This document shows positions 10,577 through 19,531 of a stretch of DNA of 25,053 nucleotides, piece by piece (the first letter of the stretch is position 1; each line of letters starts with the position of its first letter). This stretch comes from Actinomycetota bacterium (lineage in GTDB: Bacteria > Actinomycetota > Actinomycetes > S36-B12 > UBA5976), in the NCBI GenBank assembly GCA_016870945.1, contig VGAH01000004.1, positions 1-25,053 of the forward strand. The letters are read 5' to 3'. Made by a program: the position numbers and the translations under genes. The notes under the pieces were generated by a model that had not been told where the DNA came from, searched no databases, and saw only the letters and a program-made list of their open reading frames with translations.

Positions 10577-11224
10577 ATGGAACGCGCCGTGAAAGGCATC
10601 ATCGGGGAGAAACTTGGGATGACCCAAGTTTGGGACGACCAAAACCAAGTCGTGCCCGTAACGGTGATTCAGGCTGGCCCGTGCGTGGTAACGCAAGTGC
10701 GCACGCCAGCAACTGATGGGTACAGCGCTGTGCAGCTTGCCTATGGCCAAGTTGACCCGCGTCGAGTGAACAAACCAGACGCCGGTCACTTCAAGAAAGC
10801 AGGCGTGACACCGCGCAAGCACGTTGCCGAGATTCGAACGACCGACGCCGTCGACTACACCGTCGGCCAAGAAATCGGGCCAGACGTTTTTGAGGCCGGT
10901 CAGTTAGTTGACGTGACCGCAACTAGTCGCGGAAAAGGATTTGCCGGTGGCATGAAGCGCCACGGGTTTCACGGTTTGCGCGCATCGCATGGTGTCGAGA
11001 GAAAACATCGTTCACCTGGTTCGGTTAGTGCTGGCACCACCCCCGGGCGCACCTTCCCAGGTAAGAAGATGCCTGGTCGCATGGGTGGCGAACGTGTGAC
11101 CACTCAAAATCTCACCGTTCACAAGGTCGACCCGTCACAAAACCTCTTGTTCATCCAAGGCTCCGTGCCTGGGCCGGTTGGCGCCATGGTGATAGTTCGC
11201 ACCGCCGCCAAAGGTGCTGCGTGA
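10577..11224 (+). CDS. rplC: 50S ribosomal protein L3
   Basis: L3 binds 23S rRNA near the peptidyl-transferase centre and starts 50S assembly. The product is 215 residues with [14 protein letters not shown] near the start, [13 protein letters not shown] in the middle and the rRNA-reaching loop [18 protein letters not shown]. The start matches the length of actinobacterial L3 N termini. The only ribosome site is a weak TAAGG overlapping the rpsJ stop codon, suggesting coupling to rpsJ. An internal GTG at 10589 would shorten the N terminus by four residues. The stop overlaps the rplD start by one base. Confidence 0.97.
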   Translation: MERAVKGIIGEKLGMTQVWDDQNQVVPVTVIQAGPCVVTQVRTPATDGYSAVQLAYGQVDPRRVNKPDAGHFKKAGVTPRKHVAEIRTTDAVDYTVGQEIGPDVFEAGQLVDVTATSRGKGFAGGMKRHGFHGLRASHGVERKHRSPGSVSAGTTPGRTFPGKKMPGRMGGERVTTQNLTVHKVDPSQNLLFIQGSVPGPVGAMVIVRTAAKGAA

Positions 11225-11853
11225 TGGCAGCTGAAGTGCAAGTGAAAACACCCAAGGGCACCAGTGAGGGCACCGTTAAATTGCCTGACTCAATTTTTGG
11301 CGTTGAAGTAAACGTGCCATTGATGCACCAAGTCGTTGTGGCGCAGTTAGCGGCTGCTCGTCGTGGCACGGCATCAACCAAGACTCGCGCAGAAGTAAGT
11401 GGTACAGGCAAGAAGCCTTATAAGCAGAAGGGCACTGGTCGCGCACGCCAAGGGTCTTTGCGCTCGCCGCAGTTTGAAGCCGGTGGTGTCGCACATGGGC
11501 CGAAGCCCCGTAAATATGACCAGCGCACCCCGAAGAAGATGAAGGTGGCCTCACTTAGAAGTGCGCTTAGTGACCGTGCGGCTTCAGGCCGTTTGCACGT
11601 GGTGAGCTCGGTGGTTGATTCTGAATCGCCCTCGACTAAATCCGCTGTGGCAACGCTGCGCTCACTTTCAGTAGGCAAGAAGGTGCTGGTTGTTGCAAGT
11701 CGAGATGAACTGACCTCATGGCTTAGCTTGCGAAACCTGTCAACCGTCGGGGTTTGCTCGCCGGATCAACTAAGCACTTTTGACGTGCTGGCTGCAGACG
11801 ACGTTGTCTTTACCAAGCCAGCTTTTGACTTGTTTGTCGCCGGTGCTGCGTGA
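11224..11853 (+). CDS. rplD: 50S ribosomal protein L4
   Basis: L4 lines the nascent-peptide exit tunnel. The product is 209 residues from the ATG of a TGATG junction; the GTG one codon upstream is in frame but less likely. The extended tunnel loop is seen at about residues 60-95 ([20 protein letters not shown], then [10 protein letters not shown]), the region where macrolide-resistance mutations fall in other species. In E. coli L4 represses its own operon through the rpsJ leader; no comparable leader can be recognised here. Its last four bases are shared with the rplW start. Confidence 0.96.
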   Translation: MAAEVQVKTPKGTSEGTVKLPDSIFGVEVNVPLMHQVVVAQLAAARRGTASTKTRAEVSGTGKKPYKQKGTGRARQGSLRSPQFEAGGVAHGPKPRKYDQRTPKKMKVASLRSALSDRAASGRLHVVSSVVDSESPSTKSAVATLRSLSVGKKVLVVASRDELTSWLSLRNLSTVGVCSPDQLSTFDVLAADDVVFTKPAFDLFVAGAA

Positions 11854-12152
11854 AGATCTATAACCCGCGTGACATCTTGATTAAACCTGTCGTGTCAGAA
11901 AAGAGTTATTCACTGATGGACGAGAACAAGTACACGTTCATCGTGCGCGATGACGCGAACAAGACCCAGATTCGTCAAGCTGTCGAGGCGGTCTTCAAAG
12001 TCAAGGTCATGAGCGTGAACACTCACAATCGCCCTGGCAAGACTCGTCGTACTCGCTTTGGTGTCGGAACCCGCTCTGGCTCGAAGCGAGCGATCGTGAG
12101 CTTGATGCCCGGACAAAAGATCGATCTTTTTAGCGGGCCGGTGAGTAGCTAA
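11850..12152 (+). CDS. rplW: 50S ribosomal protein L23
   Basis: L23 sits at the tunnel exit and is the docking point for trigger factor and the signal recognition particle. The product is 100 residues, starting [20 protein letters not shown] from a GTG. It contains the conserved KYTFIV and [15 protein letters not shown] segments and ends in a basic region. The GTGA junction overlaps the rplD stop by four bases, so translation is probably reinitiated by ribosomes finishing rplD. The TAATG junction overlaps the rplB start by one base. Confidence 0.97.
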   Translation: MKIYNPRDILIKPVVSEKSYSLMDENKYTFIVRDDANKTQIRQAVEAVFKVKVMSVNTHNRPGKTRRTRFGVGTRSGSKRAIVSLMPGQKIDLFSGPVSS

Positions 12153-12988
12153 TGGGTATTCGCAAGTACAAGCCAGTAACGCCCTCTCGCCGCGGGGCCA
12201 GCGTTGCTGACTTCACTGAGATCACTCGTTCTACACCTGAGAAGTCTTTGTTGCGCCCACTGCCAAAGCGCGCGGGGCGCAACTCGACCGGTCGGGTAAC
12301 GACGCGACACCAAGGTGGCGGTCACAAGAGGGCCTACCGGCTCATTGACTTTCGTCGTGCCGACAAAGACGGCATACCGGCCAAGGTCGCCGAAATCGAA
12401 TACGACCCAAACAGAACGGCTCGTATCGCGTTGTTGCACTTTGCAGACGGCGAGAAGCGCTACATCTTGGCGCCAGAAAAACTAAGTAAGGGCGACAAAA
12501 TCGAGACGGGCCCACGCGCCGACATCAAGCCGGGCAACAACCTGCCACTTCGCAATATTCCGCTAGGCACATTCGTGCACGCAGTCGAGTTGCGACCAGG
12601 TGGTGGCGCAAAGATCGCGCGTAGTGCCGGCTCTGGCATTCAGTTGGTGGCGAAAGAGGGCCCTTACGCGCAGTTGCGTTTACCTTCAGGTGAAATAAGA
12701 AACGTTGACATTCGTGCCCGGGCAACCGTGGGCACGGTTGGTAACGCAGAGCAGTCGAACATCAGTCTCGGTAAGGCTGGCCGTAATCGTTGGCGCGGTC
12801 GTAGGCCATCGGTGCGCGGTGTAGCTATGAACCCGGTTGATCACCCATTGGGCGGTGGCGAAGGCAAGTCATCTGGTGGCCGCCACCCCGTTAACCCAGC
12901 CGGTAAGCCTGAGGGCCGCACAAGATCACCCAAGAAAGCAAGCAGCAAATTCATCGTGCGTCGACGCCGTACCGGCAAGAAGCGATAG
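12152..12988 (+). CDS. rplB: 50S ribosomal protein L2
   Basis: L2 is a core 50S protein required for subunit joining and peptidyl transfer. The product is 278 residues, a usual length. The N terminus is [18 protein letters not shown], and the RNA-binding core holds [18 protein letters not shown]. The C-terminal signature [20 protein letters not shown] contains H231, equivalent to the histidine (H229 in E. coli) linked to activity. The very basic end ([10 protein letters not shown]) is typical. It starts on the last base of the rplW stop codon. Confidence 0.98.
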   Translation: MGIRKYKPVTPSRRGASVADFTEITRSTPEKSLLRPLPKRAGRNSTGRVTTRHQGGGHKRAYRLIDFRRADKDGIPAKVAEIEYDPNRTARIALLHFADGEKRYILAPEKLSKGDKIETGPRADIKPGNNLPLRNIPLGTFVHAVELRPGGGAKIARSAGSGIQLVAKEGPYAQLRLPSGEIRNVDIRARATVGTVGNAEQSNISLGKAGRNRWRGRRPSVRGVAMNPVDHPLGGGEGKSSGGRHPVNPAGKPEGRTRSPKKASSKFIVRRRRTGKKR

Positions 12989-12996
12989 AGGCCTAG

Positions 12997-13284
12997 ATGT
13001 CAAGAAGTTTGAAGAAAGGTCCGTTCGTGGACGACCATTTGATGAAGAAGGTCGTCAAGCAAAACGAACAGGGCACAAAGAACGTTATCAAGACGTGGTC
13101 GCGCCGCTCAATGATCGTTCCCGACATGATCGGGCACACAATCGCGGTTCACGACGGCCGAAAGCACGTGCCCGTTTTCATAAGCGAGCAAATGATCGGT
13201 CACAAGTTGGGTGAGTTTGCACCAACTCGAACCTTCAGAGGTCACGTGAAGACCGAAGGCAAGGCGGGCAAAGATGCAAGCTAG
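12997..13284 (+). CDS. rpsS: 30S ribosomal protein S19
   Basis: S19 is a 30S head protein that contacts S13, and S14 in standard ribosomes, near the A site. The product is 95 residues, starting [19 protein letters not shown], with the conserved [20 protein letters not shown] and APTRTFRGH segments. A GAGG lies 8-12 bases upstream. The gene overlaps the rplV start by 11 bases in another frame, the longest overlap in the window. Its partner S14 is not encoded in this locus. Confidence 0.98.
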   Translation: MSRSLKKGPFVDDHLMKKVVKQNEQGTKNVIKTWSRRSMIVPDMIGHTIAVHDGRKHVPVFISEQMIGHKLGEFAPTRTFRGHVKTEGKAGKDAS

Positions 13285-13879
13285 AGCTCAAGCCCGCTAC
13301 GTTCGAGTCACCCCGCAGAAAGCGCGCAGAGTCGTGAACTTGATTCGCGGTCTGCCAGCTGGTGAAGCGATGATGATTTTGCGTTTCTCGCCACAGAGTG
13401 TGAGCAACCAGATCAACAAAGTGCTGGCGAGTGCAGTGGCTAATGCCTCTAACAACCAAGGTGTTGACCCAAGAAACCTCGTTGTTTCAGAAGTTTTCGT
13501 GGACGAGGGCCCGACCATGAAGCGTTTCCGCCCGCGTGCTCAGGGGCGTGGTTATCGAATTGATAAGAGGACTTGCCACATCACCGTTGTGGTTGAACCC
13601 GAAAACGAGATAACGGCAAGACCGTCGATTCCGAAGAAGCGTCGCGCGGTAGCCCCCGTCCAAAAATCCGCGCCGGTCAAACCCGTGAAAGAGGCTGCAC
13701 CGGTGACGTCAGATGCACCCGCAACGCCAGCGCCGGCCAAGAAATCAGCGCCGGCAAAGAAGGCTGCGCCCGCGAAGAAAGCCACCGCAAAGAAGGCTGC
13801 GCCCGCGAAGAAGGCGGCCGCCAAAAAGACGGCTGCGCCTAAAGCTGCGAAAGACGAAAAGAAAGAAGGCGGTCAGTAA
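13274..13879 (+). CDS. rplV: 50S ribosomal protein L22 with long Lys/Ala/Pro tail
   Basis: L22 spans from the 50S surface into the exit tunnel. Residues 1-110 form the normal domain ([20 protein letters not shown], then the loop ending in [11 protein letters not shown]). Residues 111-201 are a roughly 90-residue extension rich in Lys, Ala and Pro with six AKK units. The total of 201 residues compares with about 110-115 in E. coli or Streptomyces, but mycobacterial L22 has a comparable tail (about 197 residues as I recall). The tail is in frame, ends at a TAA shared with the rpsC start, and shows no sign of a frameshift. It is likely exposed and may contact rRNA. Confidence 0.97.
   Translation: MQARAQARYVRVTPQKARRVVNLIRGLPAGEAMMILRFSPQSVSNQINKVLASAVANASNNQGVDPRNLVVSEVFVDEGPTMKRFRPRAQGRGYRIDKRTCHITVVVEPENEITARPSIPKKRRAVAPVQKSAPVKPVKEAAPVTSDAPATPAPAKKSAPAKKAAPAKKATAKKAAPAKKAAAKKTAAPKAAKDEKKEGGQ
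13733..13830 (+). repeat. AKK-type coding repeat in the L22 tail
   Basis: Six short, imperfect units ([30 protein letters not shown]) occupy residues 154-185 of L22. The DNA shows repeated GCGCCGGC/CAAAGAAGGCTGCG-like blocks. Such repeats are prone to slippage, so copy number may vary between strains. The pattern resembles the basic tails of actinobacterial HU and other histone-like proteins. Confidence 0.75.
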
Positions 13880-14730
13880 TGGGTCAAAAGGTAAATCCCA
13901 AGGGCTTTCGCTTGGGTTACACGGCCGATTACGCGAGCCGTTGGTTTGCTGACTCGACCCAAAAAGGTCAGCGCTACCGCGACTACATCGCAGAAGACAT
14001 CAAGGTTCGTCAAATGCTCACCGAGGGCATGGAGCGCGCAGGTATCGCCAAAGTTGACATCGAGCGCACGCGCGATCGTCTGCGAGTCGACATTCACACG
14101 GCCCGCCCGGGAATCGTCATCGGTCGCCGCGGCCAAGAAGCCGATCGAATTCGAGCTGATCTTGAGAAGCTAACCGGCAAGCAAGTTCAGCTAAATATTT
14201 TGGAAGTTAAGAACCCAGAGACCGATGCGCAATTAGTCGCACAAGGAATCGCCGAACAACTTTCTAGCCGTGTGTCATTTCGTCGAGCCATGCGCAAAGG
14301 CATGCAAAGCGCGCTTAAGGGCGGTGCTTTGGGCATGCGCGTTCAGGTTTCTGGGCGCTTGGGTGGTGCTGAAATGAGTCGAACTGAGTTCTACCGTGAA
14401 GGGCGAGTGCCTTTGCACACTTTGCGCGCCGACATCGAATACGGGTTCTACGAAGCTCGCACCACGTTCGGTCGAATCGGCGTGAAGGTCTGGATCTACA
14501 AGGGCGAAGCGGCTGCAACCAAAGCCGAACGTGACGCCGCTGCTGCAGCGGCACGCCTTGGCGCAGGCCGCAAGCCAGTCGCGGCGCGCAGCGAAGCCGA
14601 AGAAGCACTGGCTCTAGCAATGGCAGCAGATTTATTGGCAGAGCAAGCTGGCCAAGCACCAGCTGAGACTGCTCAAACTGATCAGGCACTGGCTGAAGTT
14701 GACGTCGCAGCCAAAGAGGAAGGTGCCTGA
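13879..14730 (+). CDS. rpsC: 30S ribosomal protein S3
   Basis: S3 forms part of the mRNA entry tunnel and its helicase function. The product is 283 residues. It starts [20 protein letters not shown], has the KH-domain GXXG loop GRRG at 82-85 and the S3 C-terminal domain to about residue 210 ([20 protein letters not shown]). Residues 211-283 are an Ala/Glu-rich extension. E. coli S3 has 233 residues and mycobacterial S3 about 274, so an extended tail is usual in the phylum. It overlaps the rplV stop by one base (TAATG). Confidence 0.98.
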   Translation: MGQKVNPKGFRLGYTADYASRWFADSTQKGQRYRDYIAEDIKVRQMLTEGMERAGIAKVDIERTRDRLRVDIHTARPGIVIGRRGQEADRIRADLEKLTGKQVQLNILEVKNPETDAQLVAQGIAEQLSSRVSFRRAMRKGMQSALKGGALGMRVQVSGRLGGAEMSRTEFYREGRVPLHTLRADIEYGFYEARTTFGRIGVKVWIYKGEAAATKAERDAAAAAARLGAGRKPVAARSEAEEALALAMAADLLAEQAGQAPAETAQTDQALAEVDVAAKEEGA

Positions 14731-14732
14731 GC

Positions 14733-15155
14733 ATGTTGATTCCTAAGCGCGTCAAACACCGCAAACAACATCACCCAACCCGTGGTGGCACCTCTAAGGG
14801 TGGCAACCGAGTCATGTACGGCGACTTCGGTCTGCAAGCCCTAGAGCCCGCATACGTAACGAACCGTCAGATCGAAGCTGCTCGTATCGCGATGACTCGT
14901 CACATCAAAAGAGGTGGACGGGTGTGGATCACCGTTTACCCAGACCGCCCGATAACCAAGAAGCCGGCTGAAACTCGAATGGGTTCGGGCAAAGGTTCAC
15001 CCGAGTGGTGGGTGGCCAACATTCGGCCAGGGCGAGTGATGTTCGAACTCACCTTTCCGAACGAGAAGGTCGCTGAAGAAGCTTTGAAACGCGCAGCCCA
15101 CAAGTTGCCTATGAAAACGCGAATCGTCAAGCGAGCACCAAAGGGAGTTCAATGA
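14733..15155 (+). CDS. rplP: 50S ribosomal protein L16
   Basis: L16 organises the A-site tRNA region of the 50S subunit. The product is 140 residues, starting [19 protein letters not shown], with the conserved [14 protein letters not shown] segment, which holds the arginine that is hydroxylated in E. coli. An AGAGGAAGG site at 14715-14723, inside the rpsC end, precedes the ATG by 9 bases. The gene begins two bases after the rpsC stop and overlaps rpmC by four bases. Confidence 0.98.
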   Translation: MLIPKRVKHRKQHHPTRGGTSKGGNRVMYGDFGLQALEPAYVTNRQIEAARIAMTRHIKRGGRVWITVYPDRPITKKPAETRMGSGKGSPEWWVANIRPGRVMFELTFPNEKVAEEALKRAAHKLPMKTRIVKRAPKGVQ

Positions 15156-15385
15156 GCGTCGGTACCAACGTAAACGAGTTTCGTGGCCTAACGAGCAAAG
15201 ACCTCGAGCAACGTCTAAGCGATGCGAAGACAGAGTTGTTCAATCTTCGCTTTCAAGCTGCGACTGGCCAACTTGAGAGCCACGGTCGCCTTCGTGCGGT
15301 TCGACGCGACATTGCGCGTATTTACACGGTGATGCGCGAACGTGAGCTCGGTATCACCCCAACTTTTGAAGAAGGTGCCGCATGA
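15152..15385 (+). CDS. rpmC: 50S ribosomal protein L29
   Basis: L29 lies beside L23 at the tunnel exit. The product is 77 residues, two antiparallel helices, with the typical [20 protein letters not shown] and [19 protein letters not shown] segments. About ten residues at each end extend beyond the minimal 60-65 residue family core, as in other actinobacteria. Its ATGA start overlaps the rplP stop, and its own stop overlaps the rpsQ start in the same way, so it is sealed in a chain of coupled genes. Confidence 0.96.
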   Translation: MSVGTNVNEFRGLTSKDLEQRLSDAKTELFNLRFQAATGQLESHGRLRAVRRDIARIYTVMRERELGITPTFEEGAA

Positions 15386-15663
15386 GCAAGCACCCCGGGC
15401 AAACCGACACCACTCGTGGTTTTAGAAAGACCCGTGAAGGCACCGTGGTGAGCGCGAAGATGAACAAGACAATCGTGGTCGCCATCGAAGATCGCTTCAC
15501 CCACCCGCTTTACGGCAAGGTTGTGCGTCGCACCAGCAAACTGCACGCGCACGATGAAGCCAACGACGCCAACGTGGGTGACCGCGTGCTCGTGATGGAA
15601 ACCAGACCTCTTTCTGCCACCAAGCGCTGGCGCATGGTCGAAGTACTCGAGCGTGCCAAGTGA
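15382..15663 (+). CDS. rpsQ: 30S ribosomal protein S17
   Basis: S17 is a primary 16S rRNA-binding protein with an OB fold. The product is 93 residues. The core begins at [21 protein letters not shown], followed by [19 protein letters not shown] and the end segment [16 protein letters not shown] short, polar N-terminal leader (about residues 1-17) precedes the fold. The start overlaps rpmC by ATGA and the stop overlaps rplN by GTGA. Confidence 0.97.
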   Translation: MSKHPGQTDTTRGFRKTREGTVVSAKMNKTIVVAIEDRFTHPLYGKVVRRTSKLHAHDEANDANVGDRVLVMETRPLSATKRWRMVEVLERAK

Positions 15664-16028
15664 TCCAGCAAGAATCTAGATTGAAGGTCGCCGATAACTC
15701 TGGTGCCAGAGAGCTTCTTTGCATTCGCGTCTTGGGCGGAACCCGCAGACGCTACGCAAGCGTTGGTGACATCGTGGTTGCCACCGTCAAAGACGCGCTG
15801 CCGGGCAGCGGTGTCAAAAAAGGTGAAGTCGTAAAAGCCGTAATCGTTCGCACGGTAAAGCAGCTGCGCCGACCCGACGGCTCTTACATTCGATTTGACG
15901 ACAATGCCGCGGTTCTGATCAACCCAAATGGCGAACCGCGTGGCACTCGTATCTTCGGGCCGGTTGGTCGCGAACTTCGTGACAAGAGATTCATGAAAAT
16001 CATCTCGCTTGCACCAGAGGTGATCTAG
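15660..16028 (+). CDS. rplN: 50S ribosomal protein L14
   Basis: L14 forms inter-subunit bridges with 16S rRNA and is a binding site of the silencing factor RsfS. The product is the invariant family length of 122 residues, starting [18 protein letters not shown], with [15 protein letters not shown] and [18 protein letters not shown]. The GTG start shares four bases with the rpsQ stop, which is unusual for a gene that in many bacteria starts a separate operon. Here there is no break between the S10 and spc operons. Confidence 0.98.
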   Translation: MIQQESRLKVADNSGARELLCIRVLGGTRRRYASVGDIVVATVKDALPGSGVKKGEVVKAVIVRTVKQLRRPDGSYIRFDDNAAVLINPNGEPRGTRIFGPVGRELRDKRFMKIISLAPEVI

Positions 16029-16030
16029 TA

Positions 16031-16408
16031 ATGCCTAAGAACAAGAAACCGTCATTGGGGATCCGCAAAGGCGACACCGTGCAGGTGATGTCAGGCAAAG
16101 ACCGAGGCCTTACTGGCACCGTTCTCTCCGTTGACCTAGAACGAAGGCGCGTAGTCGTCGAAGGTGTAAATCGCGTGACCCGCCACATCAAACCTGGGCG
16201 CTTCAAGAAGAACAACGCAAGCGGCGGCATCATCAATGCCGAGTCACCAATAGACGCCTCGAACGTCGCGATCGTTGACCCGTCTGACAATCGGCCAACC
16301 CGAGTCGGTTTTCGACGGGTTGAAGTTCAGAAGCGCCGAACCGACGGCACCACTTACCCGTCCACTCGCTCAGTTCGAGTGTCAAGACGCACAGGCACGG
16401 AGCTTTAA
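16031..16408 (+). CDS. rplX: 50S ribosomal protein L24
   Basis: L24 is an early 50S assembly protein with a KOW domain. The KOW motif lies at about residues 12-38 ([20 protein letters not shown]), followed by [12 protein letters not shown]. The product is 125 residues, some 20 longer than the common 103-107. The added length lies near the C terminus ([17 protein letters not shown]) before the conserved VSRRTGTEL end. The ATG is two bases after the rplN stop. Confidence 0.97.
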   Translation: MPKNKKPSLGIRKGDTVQVMSGKDRGLTGTVLSVDLERRRVVVEGVNRVTRHIKPGRFKKNNASGGIINAESPIDASNVAIVDPSDNRPTRVGFRRVEVQKRRTDGTTYPSTRSVRVSRRTGTEL

Positions 16409-16410
16409 TC

Positions 16411-16974
16411 ATGTCGACTACTACTGAGCGCACCCCACGACTGAAGGCCACCTACCAAAAAGAGATCGTGCCGGCACTAAAGCAAGAGTTTGCGTTTAAG
16501 AACTCGATGCAGGTACCTCGAGTAGAGAAGATCGTGGTGAACATGGGCGTAGGCGAAGCGGCTCGTGATTCGAAGATGATCGAAGGCGCTCTGCGTGATC
16601 TCACCACCATCACCGGACAAAAGCCCGCACTTGCGAAATCGACTAAGTCGATTGCTCAGTACAAGTTGCGCGAAGGGCAGCCCATTGGCGCCTACGTGAC
16701 CCTGCGAGGCGATCGCATGTGGGAGTTTCTAGACAGACTGCTGACATTGGCTCTGCCGCGCATCCGTGACTTTCGTGGTCTTTCACCGAAGCAATTTGAT
16801 GGACGGGGTAACTACACCTTTGGCCTCACCGAGCAGGCCGTGTTTCACGAAATCAAACCCGACTCGATTGATCGAGTTCGCGGTATGGACGTAACCATCG
16901 TCACCTCAGCAAAGAACAACGAAGAGGGGCGAGCCTTATTGACTCGCCTTGGCTTCCCGTTCCGGGAGAAATAA
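16411..16974 (+). CDS. rplE: 50S ribosomal protein L5
   Basis: L5 binds 5S rRNA and contacts the P-site tRNA and the 30S head. The product is 187 residues with [37 protein letters not shown] and the end [21 protein letters not shown] at about 16399 precedes the ATG. In nearly all bacteria the next gene is rpsN (S14), but here the TAA stop is followed after only two bases by rpsH. Confidence 0.98.
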   Translation: MSTTTERTPRLKATYQKEIVPALKQEFAFKNSMQVPRVEKIVVNMGVGEAARDSKMIEGALRDLTTITGQKPALAKSTKSIAQYKLREGQPIGAYVTLRGDRMWEFLDRLLTLALPRIRDFRGLSPKQFDGRGNYTFGLTEQAVFHEIKPDSIDRVRGMDVTIVTSAKNNEEGRALLTRLGFPFREK

Positions 16975-16976
16975 AA

Positions 16977-17375
16977 ATGACAATGACAGACCCGATTGCC
17001 GACATGCTGGCACGCCTACGAAACGCCAACATGGCCTATCACGAGAACACCACGGTGCCTTACTCACGCACCAAGCAGCGCATCGCTGAGATTCTCAAGC
17101 GCGAGGGCTACATCAATGATGTGCGCGTCGAGGGCGACGGCGTGGGCAAAGTAATCAGCCTTGATCTCAAATACGGCCCAAGCCGTGAGCGTTCGATTGC
17201 TGGCATAAAGCGAGTCAGCAAGCCTGGCCTTCGCGTTTATGCGCCCAAGAACAACTTGCCAAAGGTTTTGGGTGGCCTAGGTATCGCAATCATTTCTACC
17301 TCGCACGGGCTATTGACAGACAAACAAGCGAGCAAAGAAGGGGTAGGCGGCGAAGTGCTGGCCTACGTCTGGTAG
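16977..17375 (+). CDS. rpsH: 30S ribosomal protein S8
   Basis: S8 binds the central domain of 16S rRNA. In E. coli it is the repressor of the spc operon, acting at the rplE region. The product is 132 residues, starting [20 protein letters not shown], with [20 protein letters not shown] and the C-terminal GGEVLAYVW signature. GGGAG at 16964-16968 is the ribosome site. The N terminus matches actinobacterial S8 exactly in register, so no piece of a lost S14 gene is fused to it. Confidence 0.98.
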   Translation: MTMTDPIADMLARLRNANMAYHENTTVPYSRTKQRIAEILKREGYINDVRVEGDGVGKVISLDLKYGPSRERSIAGIKRVSKPGLRVYAPKNNLPKVLGGLGIAIISTSHGLLTDKQASKEGVGGEVLAYVW

Positions 17376-17384
17376 GGCTTCGCG

Positions 17385-17921
17385 ATGTCTCGAATAGGCA
17401 GAATGCCAATCACCGTGCCAAGTGGTGTCACCGTGCAGGTTGAGGGGCAAAAAGTTTCGGTCAAGGGGCCCAAAGGGGCACTAGAACTCGAAGTCCCTAG
17501 CCCTATCGCGGTCAAACAAGATTCTGGAACATTGACTGTCTCACGACCCGACGACGAACGCGACAACAAAGCGTTACACGGTCTTTCACGAACTTTGGTT
17601 TGGAACATGATCGTTGGCGTGACAGAGGGCTACCAAAAGGTTCTAGAGCTCTCAGGCACGGGGTATCGCGTCGCTCAAAAAGGTAAAGGCCTTGAGTTCT
17701 CTCTTGGGTATTCACACCCGATTTTGGTAGAGCCACCAGAGGGCATAACTTTTGCGGTCGAAAGCCCCACGCGTTTTAGCGTTGCCGGCGTGGACAAGCA
17801 AAAAGTGGGTGCAGTCGCCGCCGACATTCGCAAGCTGCGCAAGACCGACCCGTACAAGGCCAAGGGTGTCAAGTACGAGGGTGAAGTAATTCGCCGCAAG
17901 GCCGGTAAGGCGGGCAAGTGA
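17385..17921 (+). CDS. rplF: 50S ribosomal protein L6
   Basis: L6 supports the sarcin-ricin loop near the factor-binding site of the 50S subunit. The product is 178 residues with two repeated folds. The first begins [17 protein letters not shown], and the second carries [15 protein letters not shown] and the signature [20 protein letters not shown]. Its last codons overlap the rplR start by GTGA. Confidence 0.98.
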   Translation: MSRIGRMPITVPSGVTVQVEGQKVSVKGPKGALELEVPSPIAVKQDSGTLTVSRPDDERDNKALHGLSRTLVWNMIVGVTEGYQKVLELSGTGYRVAQKGKGLEFSLGYSHPILVEPPEGITFAVESPTRFSVAGVDKQKVGAVAADIRKLRKTDPYKAKGVKYEGEVIRRKAGKAGK

Positions 17922-18304
17922 CGGCAAACAAGTTGTTGCGCACTAATCGCCGCACTGCATCTAAGAAGGTTTCACAGCGTCGTCGTCACTTACGTGTACG
18001 AAAGCGCGTGACGGGCTCGGCTGAGAGACCGCGTTTGGTGGTAACACGCTCTCTTCGTCATGTAACTGGCCAGATCGTTGACGACGCCCAAGGTAAGACT
18101 CTTGTTAGCGCTTCAACCATGAGTGAGTCGGTGCAGCCGCAAGGCAACAAGACCGATCAAGCACGGGCAGTTGGTGAGGCCTTAGCAAAGCGTGCCCGCG
18201 AGGCAGGCATTACCCAGGTCGTATTCGACCGATCGGGCTATAGGTACCAAGGACGAGTTGCAGCGCTGGCCGAAGGTGCTCGATCAGCTGGTTTGGATTT
18301 CTAA
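17918..18304 (+). CDS. rplR: 50S ribosomal protein L18
   Basis: L18 brings 5S rRNA into the 50S subunit together with L5. The product is 128 residues. The basic N-terminal region reads [20 protein letters not shown], followed by LVSASTM and the C-terminal [20 protein letters not shown]. The GTG start shares four bases with the rplF stop, and a purine-rich GCCGGTAAGGCGGGCAAG stretch acts as a ribosome site. Confidence 0.98.
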   Translation: MTANKLLRTNRRTASKKVSQRRRHLRVRKRVTGSAERPRLVVTRSLRHVTGQIVDDAQGKTLVSASTMSESVQPQGNKTDQARAVGEALAKRAREAGITQVVFDRSGYRYQGRVAALAEGARSAGLDF

Positions 18305-18325
18305 CTAATGCGGAATAGAGGCTAG

Positions 18326-18898
18326 GTGGCAGAGAGAACAGAGGGTTCGTCAGAGCGTCGCGAGCGTTCGGGTCGCGGCGATAAGTCGAACTACATCGAA
18401 AGAGTCGTGGCCGTAAACCGCGTTGCCAAGGTCGTTAAGGGTGGTCGACGGTTCAGTTTTACCGCGCTTGTAGTGGTTGGCGATGGCAATGGCAAGGTTG
18501 GCGTGGGCTACGGCAAAGCCAAAGAAGTTCCGGCAGCCATCGCAAAAGGTGTCGAAGAGGCGAAGAAGAACTTCTTTAATGTTCCCCGAATTCAGGGCAC
18601 TATTCCGCATCGCATCATCGGTGAGGCCGCAGCTGGCGTGGTTTTGTTGCGCCCTGCATCACCAGGTACCGGTGTTATTGCAGGTGGCCCCGTCCGCGCT
18701 GTGCTCGAAGCAGCCGGCGTGCATGATGTCTTGACGAAGTCAATGGGCTCTGGCAACCCGATCAACGTTGTTCATGCCACTGTCGCCGCACTAAAAGGTC
18801 TAGAGAGCCCTGAACAAGTGGCCAAGCGACGTGGCTTGCCGGTCGAAGACGTTGCACCCACTCACCTTTTGCAAGCCCAGGCTTCGAGTGGTGCTTGA
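18326..18898 (+). CDS. rpsE: 30S ribosomal protein S5
   Basis: S5 takes part in decoding fidelity and the mRNA entry channel, and is the site of spectinomycin-resistance changes. The product is 190 residues. It has a polar N-terminal extension (1-22) and the dsRNA-binding-like domain [20 protein letters not shown]. The loop KGGRRFSF (38-45), where spectinomycin mutations map, looks wild type. The C-terminal domain has [18 protein letters not shown]. The start must be GTG because an in-frame TAG directly precedes it. The AGAGG site ends only four bases upstream, a short spacing. Confidence 0.96.
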   Translation: MAERTEGSSERRERSGRGDKSNYIERVVAVNRVAKVVKGGRRFSFTALVVVGDGNGKVGVGYGKAKEVPAAIAKGVEEAKKNFFNVPRIQGTIPHRIIGEAAAGVVLLRPASPGTGVIAGGPVRAVLEAAGVHDVLTKSMGSGNPINVVHATVAALKGLESPEQVAKRRGLPVEDVAPTHLLQAQASSGA

Positions 18899-19083
18899 TG
18901 AGTAACTCCGTGAGAATCAAGCAGGTGAAGTCGGCTATCGGCGGAACCCACGCTCAACGCGAGACGCTACGTAGCCTCGGCCTAAACAAGATCGGCGCTG
19001 AGTCAGTGCGCACGCTAAGTGCTGAAGTCGCCGGCATGATCGATCGCGTTAAGCACTTGATTAAAGTGGAGGAGGTCAAATAA
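18898..19083 (+). CDS. rpmD: 50S ribosomal protein L30
   Basis: L30 is a small 50S protein on 23S rRNA. The product is 61 residues, the common family length. It starts [20 protein letters not shown], with the conserved [10 protein letters not shown] segment. The ATG lies in a TGATG junction with the rpsE stop; a TTG one codon upstream is in frame but less likely. The end of the gene carries the strong ribosome site used by rplO. Confidence 0.96.
   Translation: MSNSVRIKQVKSAIGGTHAQRETLRSLGLNKIGAESVRTLSAEVAGMIDRVKHLIKVEEVK
19068..19075 (+). promoter_or_regulatory. Shine-Dalgarno site fixing the rplO TTG start
   Basis: GGAGGAGG lies inside the last codons of rpmD, 9 bases before TTG at 19085. 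It supports the rare TTG start, which gives the family N terminus [13 protein letters not shown]. Confidence 0.85.
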
Positions 19084-19084
19084 C

Positions 19085-19531
19085 TTGGCCATCAAACTTC
19101 ATCACCTAAGGCCCGCACCAGGTGCTCATAAAGCTAAGACCCGTAAAGGACGAGGCGAGGGCAGTAAGGGCAAGACGGCCGGACGCGGAACCAAGGGCAG
19201 CGGTGCGCGCACGACGGTTCGCCCAGGCTTCGAGGGTGGGCAGATGCCGTTGTATATGCGCTTGCCGAAACTGAAAGGTTTCACGAACCCGTTTCGAGTC
19301 GAATATCAGGCCGTGAACTTAGATGACATCTCTCGCGTCTTTCCTCAAGGTGGCGCGATCGGGGTTCAAGAGTTAAGCGCCAAAGGTTTGGCCCGTAAGG
19401 GGCGCTTAGTCAAGATTCTTGGCACGGGTGAGATGACTTGCGTGGCTCAAGTCTCTGCTCACGCATTTTCATCCAGTGCCGAGAAGAAGATCGTGGCCGC
19501 GGGCGGGTCGGTAAACCGGATAAGTAAGTGA
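19085..19531 (+). CDS. rplO: 50S ribosomal protein L15
   Basis: L15 is a late-assembly 50S protein with an extended glycine/arginine-rich N-terminal arm. The product is 148 residues, starting [20 protein letters not shown]. The arm continues [18 protein letters not shown], followed by [18 protein letters not shown]. It is the only gene here with a TTG start, one base after the rpmD stop. The last four bases form the GTGA junction with secY. Confidence 0.97.
   Translation: MAIKLHHLRPAPGAHKAKTRKGRGEGSKGKTAGRGTKGSGARTTVRPGFEGGQMPLYMRLPKLKGFTNPFRVEYQAVNLDDISRVFPQGGAIGVQELSAKGLARKGRLVKILGTGEMTCVAQVSAHAFSSSAEKKIVAAGGSVNRISK

Noticed and set aside
11221..11226. GTG at 11221 as rplD start and TTG at 18895 as rpmD start
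   Set aside because: Each lies one codon upstream of an ATG in a TGATG junction; the ATG is the simpler start.
13713..13952. Alternative + frame of 79 codons over the L22 tail (Arg/Pro-rich)
   Set aside because: It is a frame-shifted reading of the AKK repeat and has no independent start signal. The L22 frame is intact.
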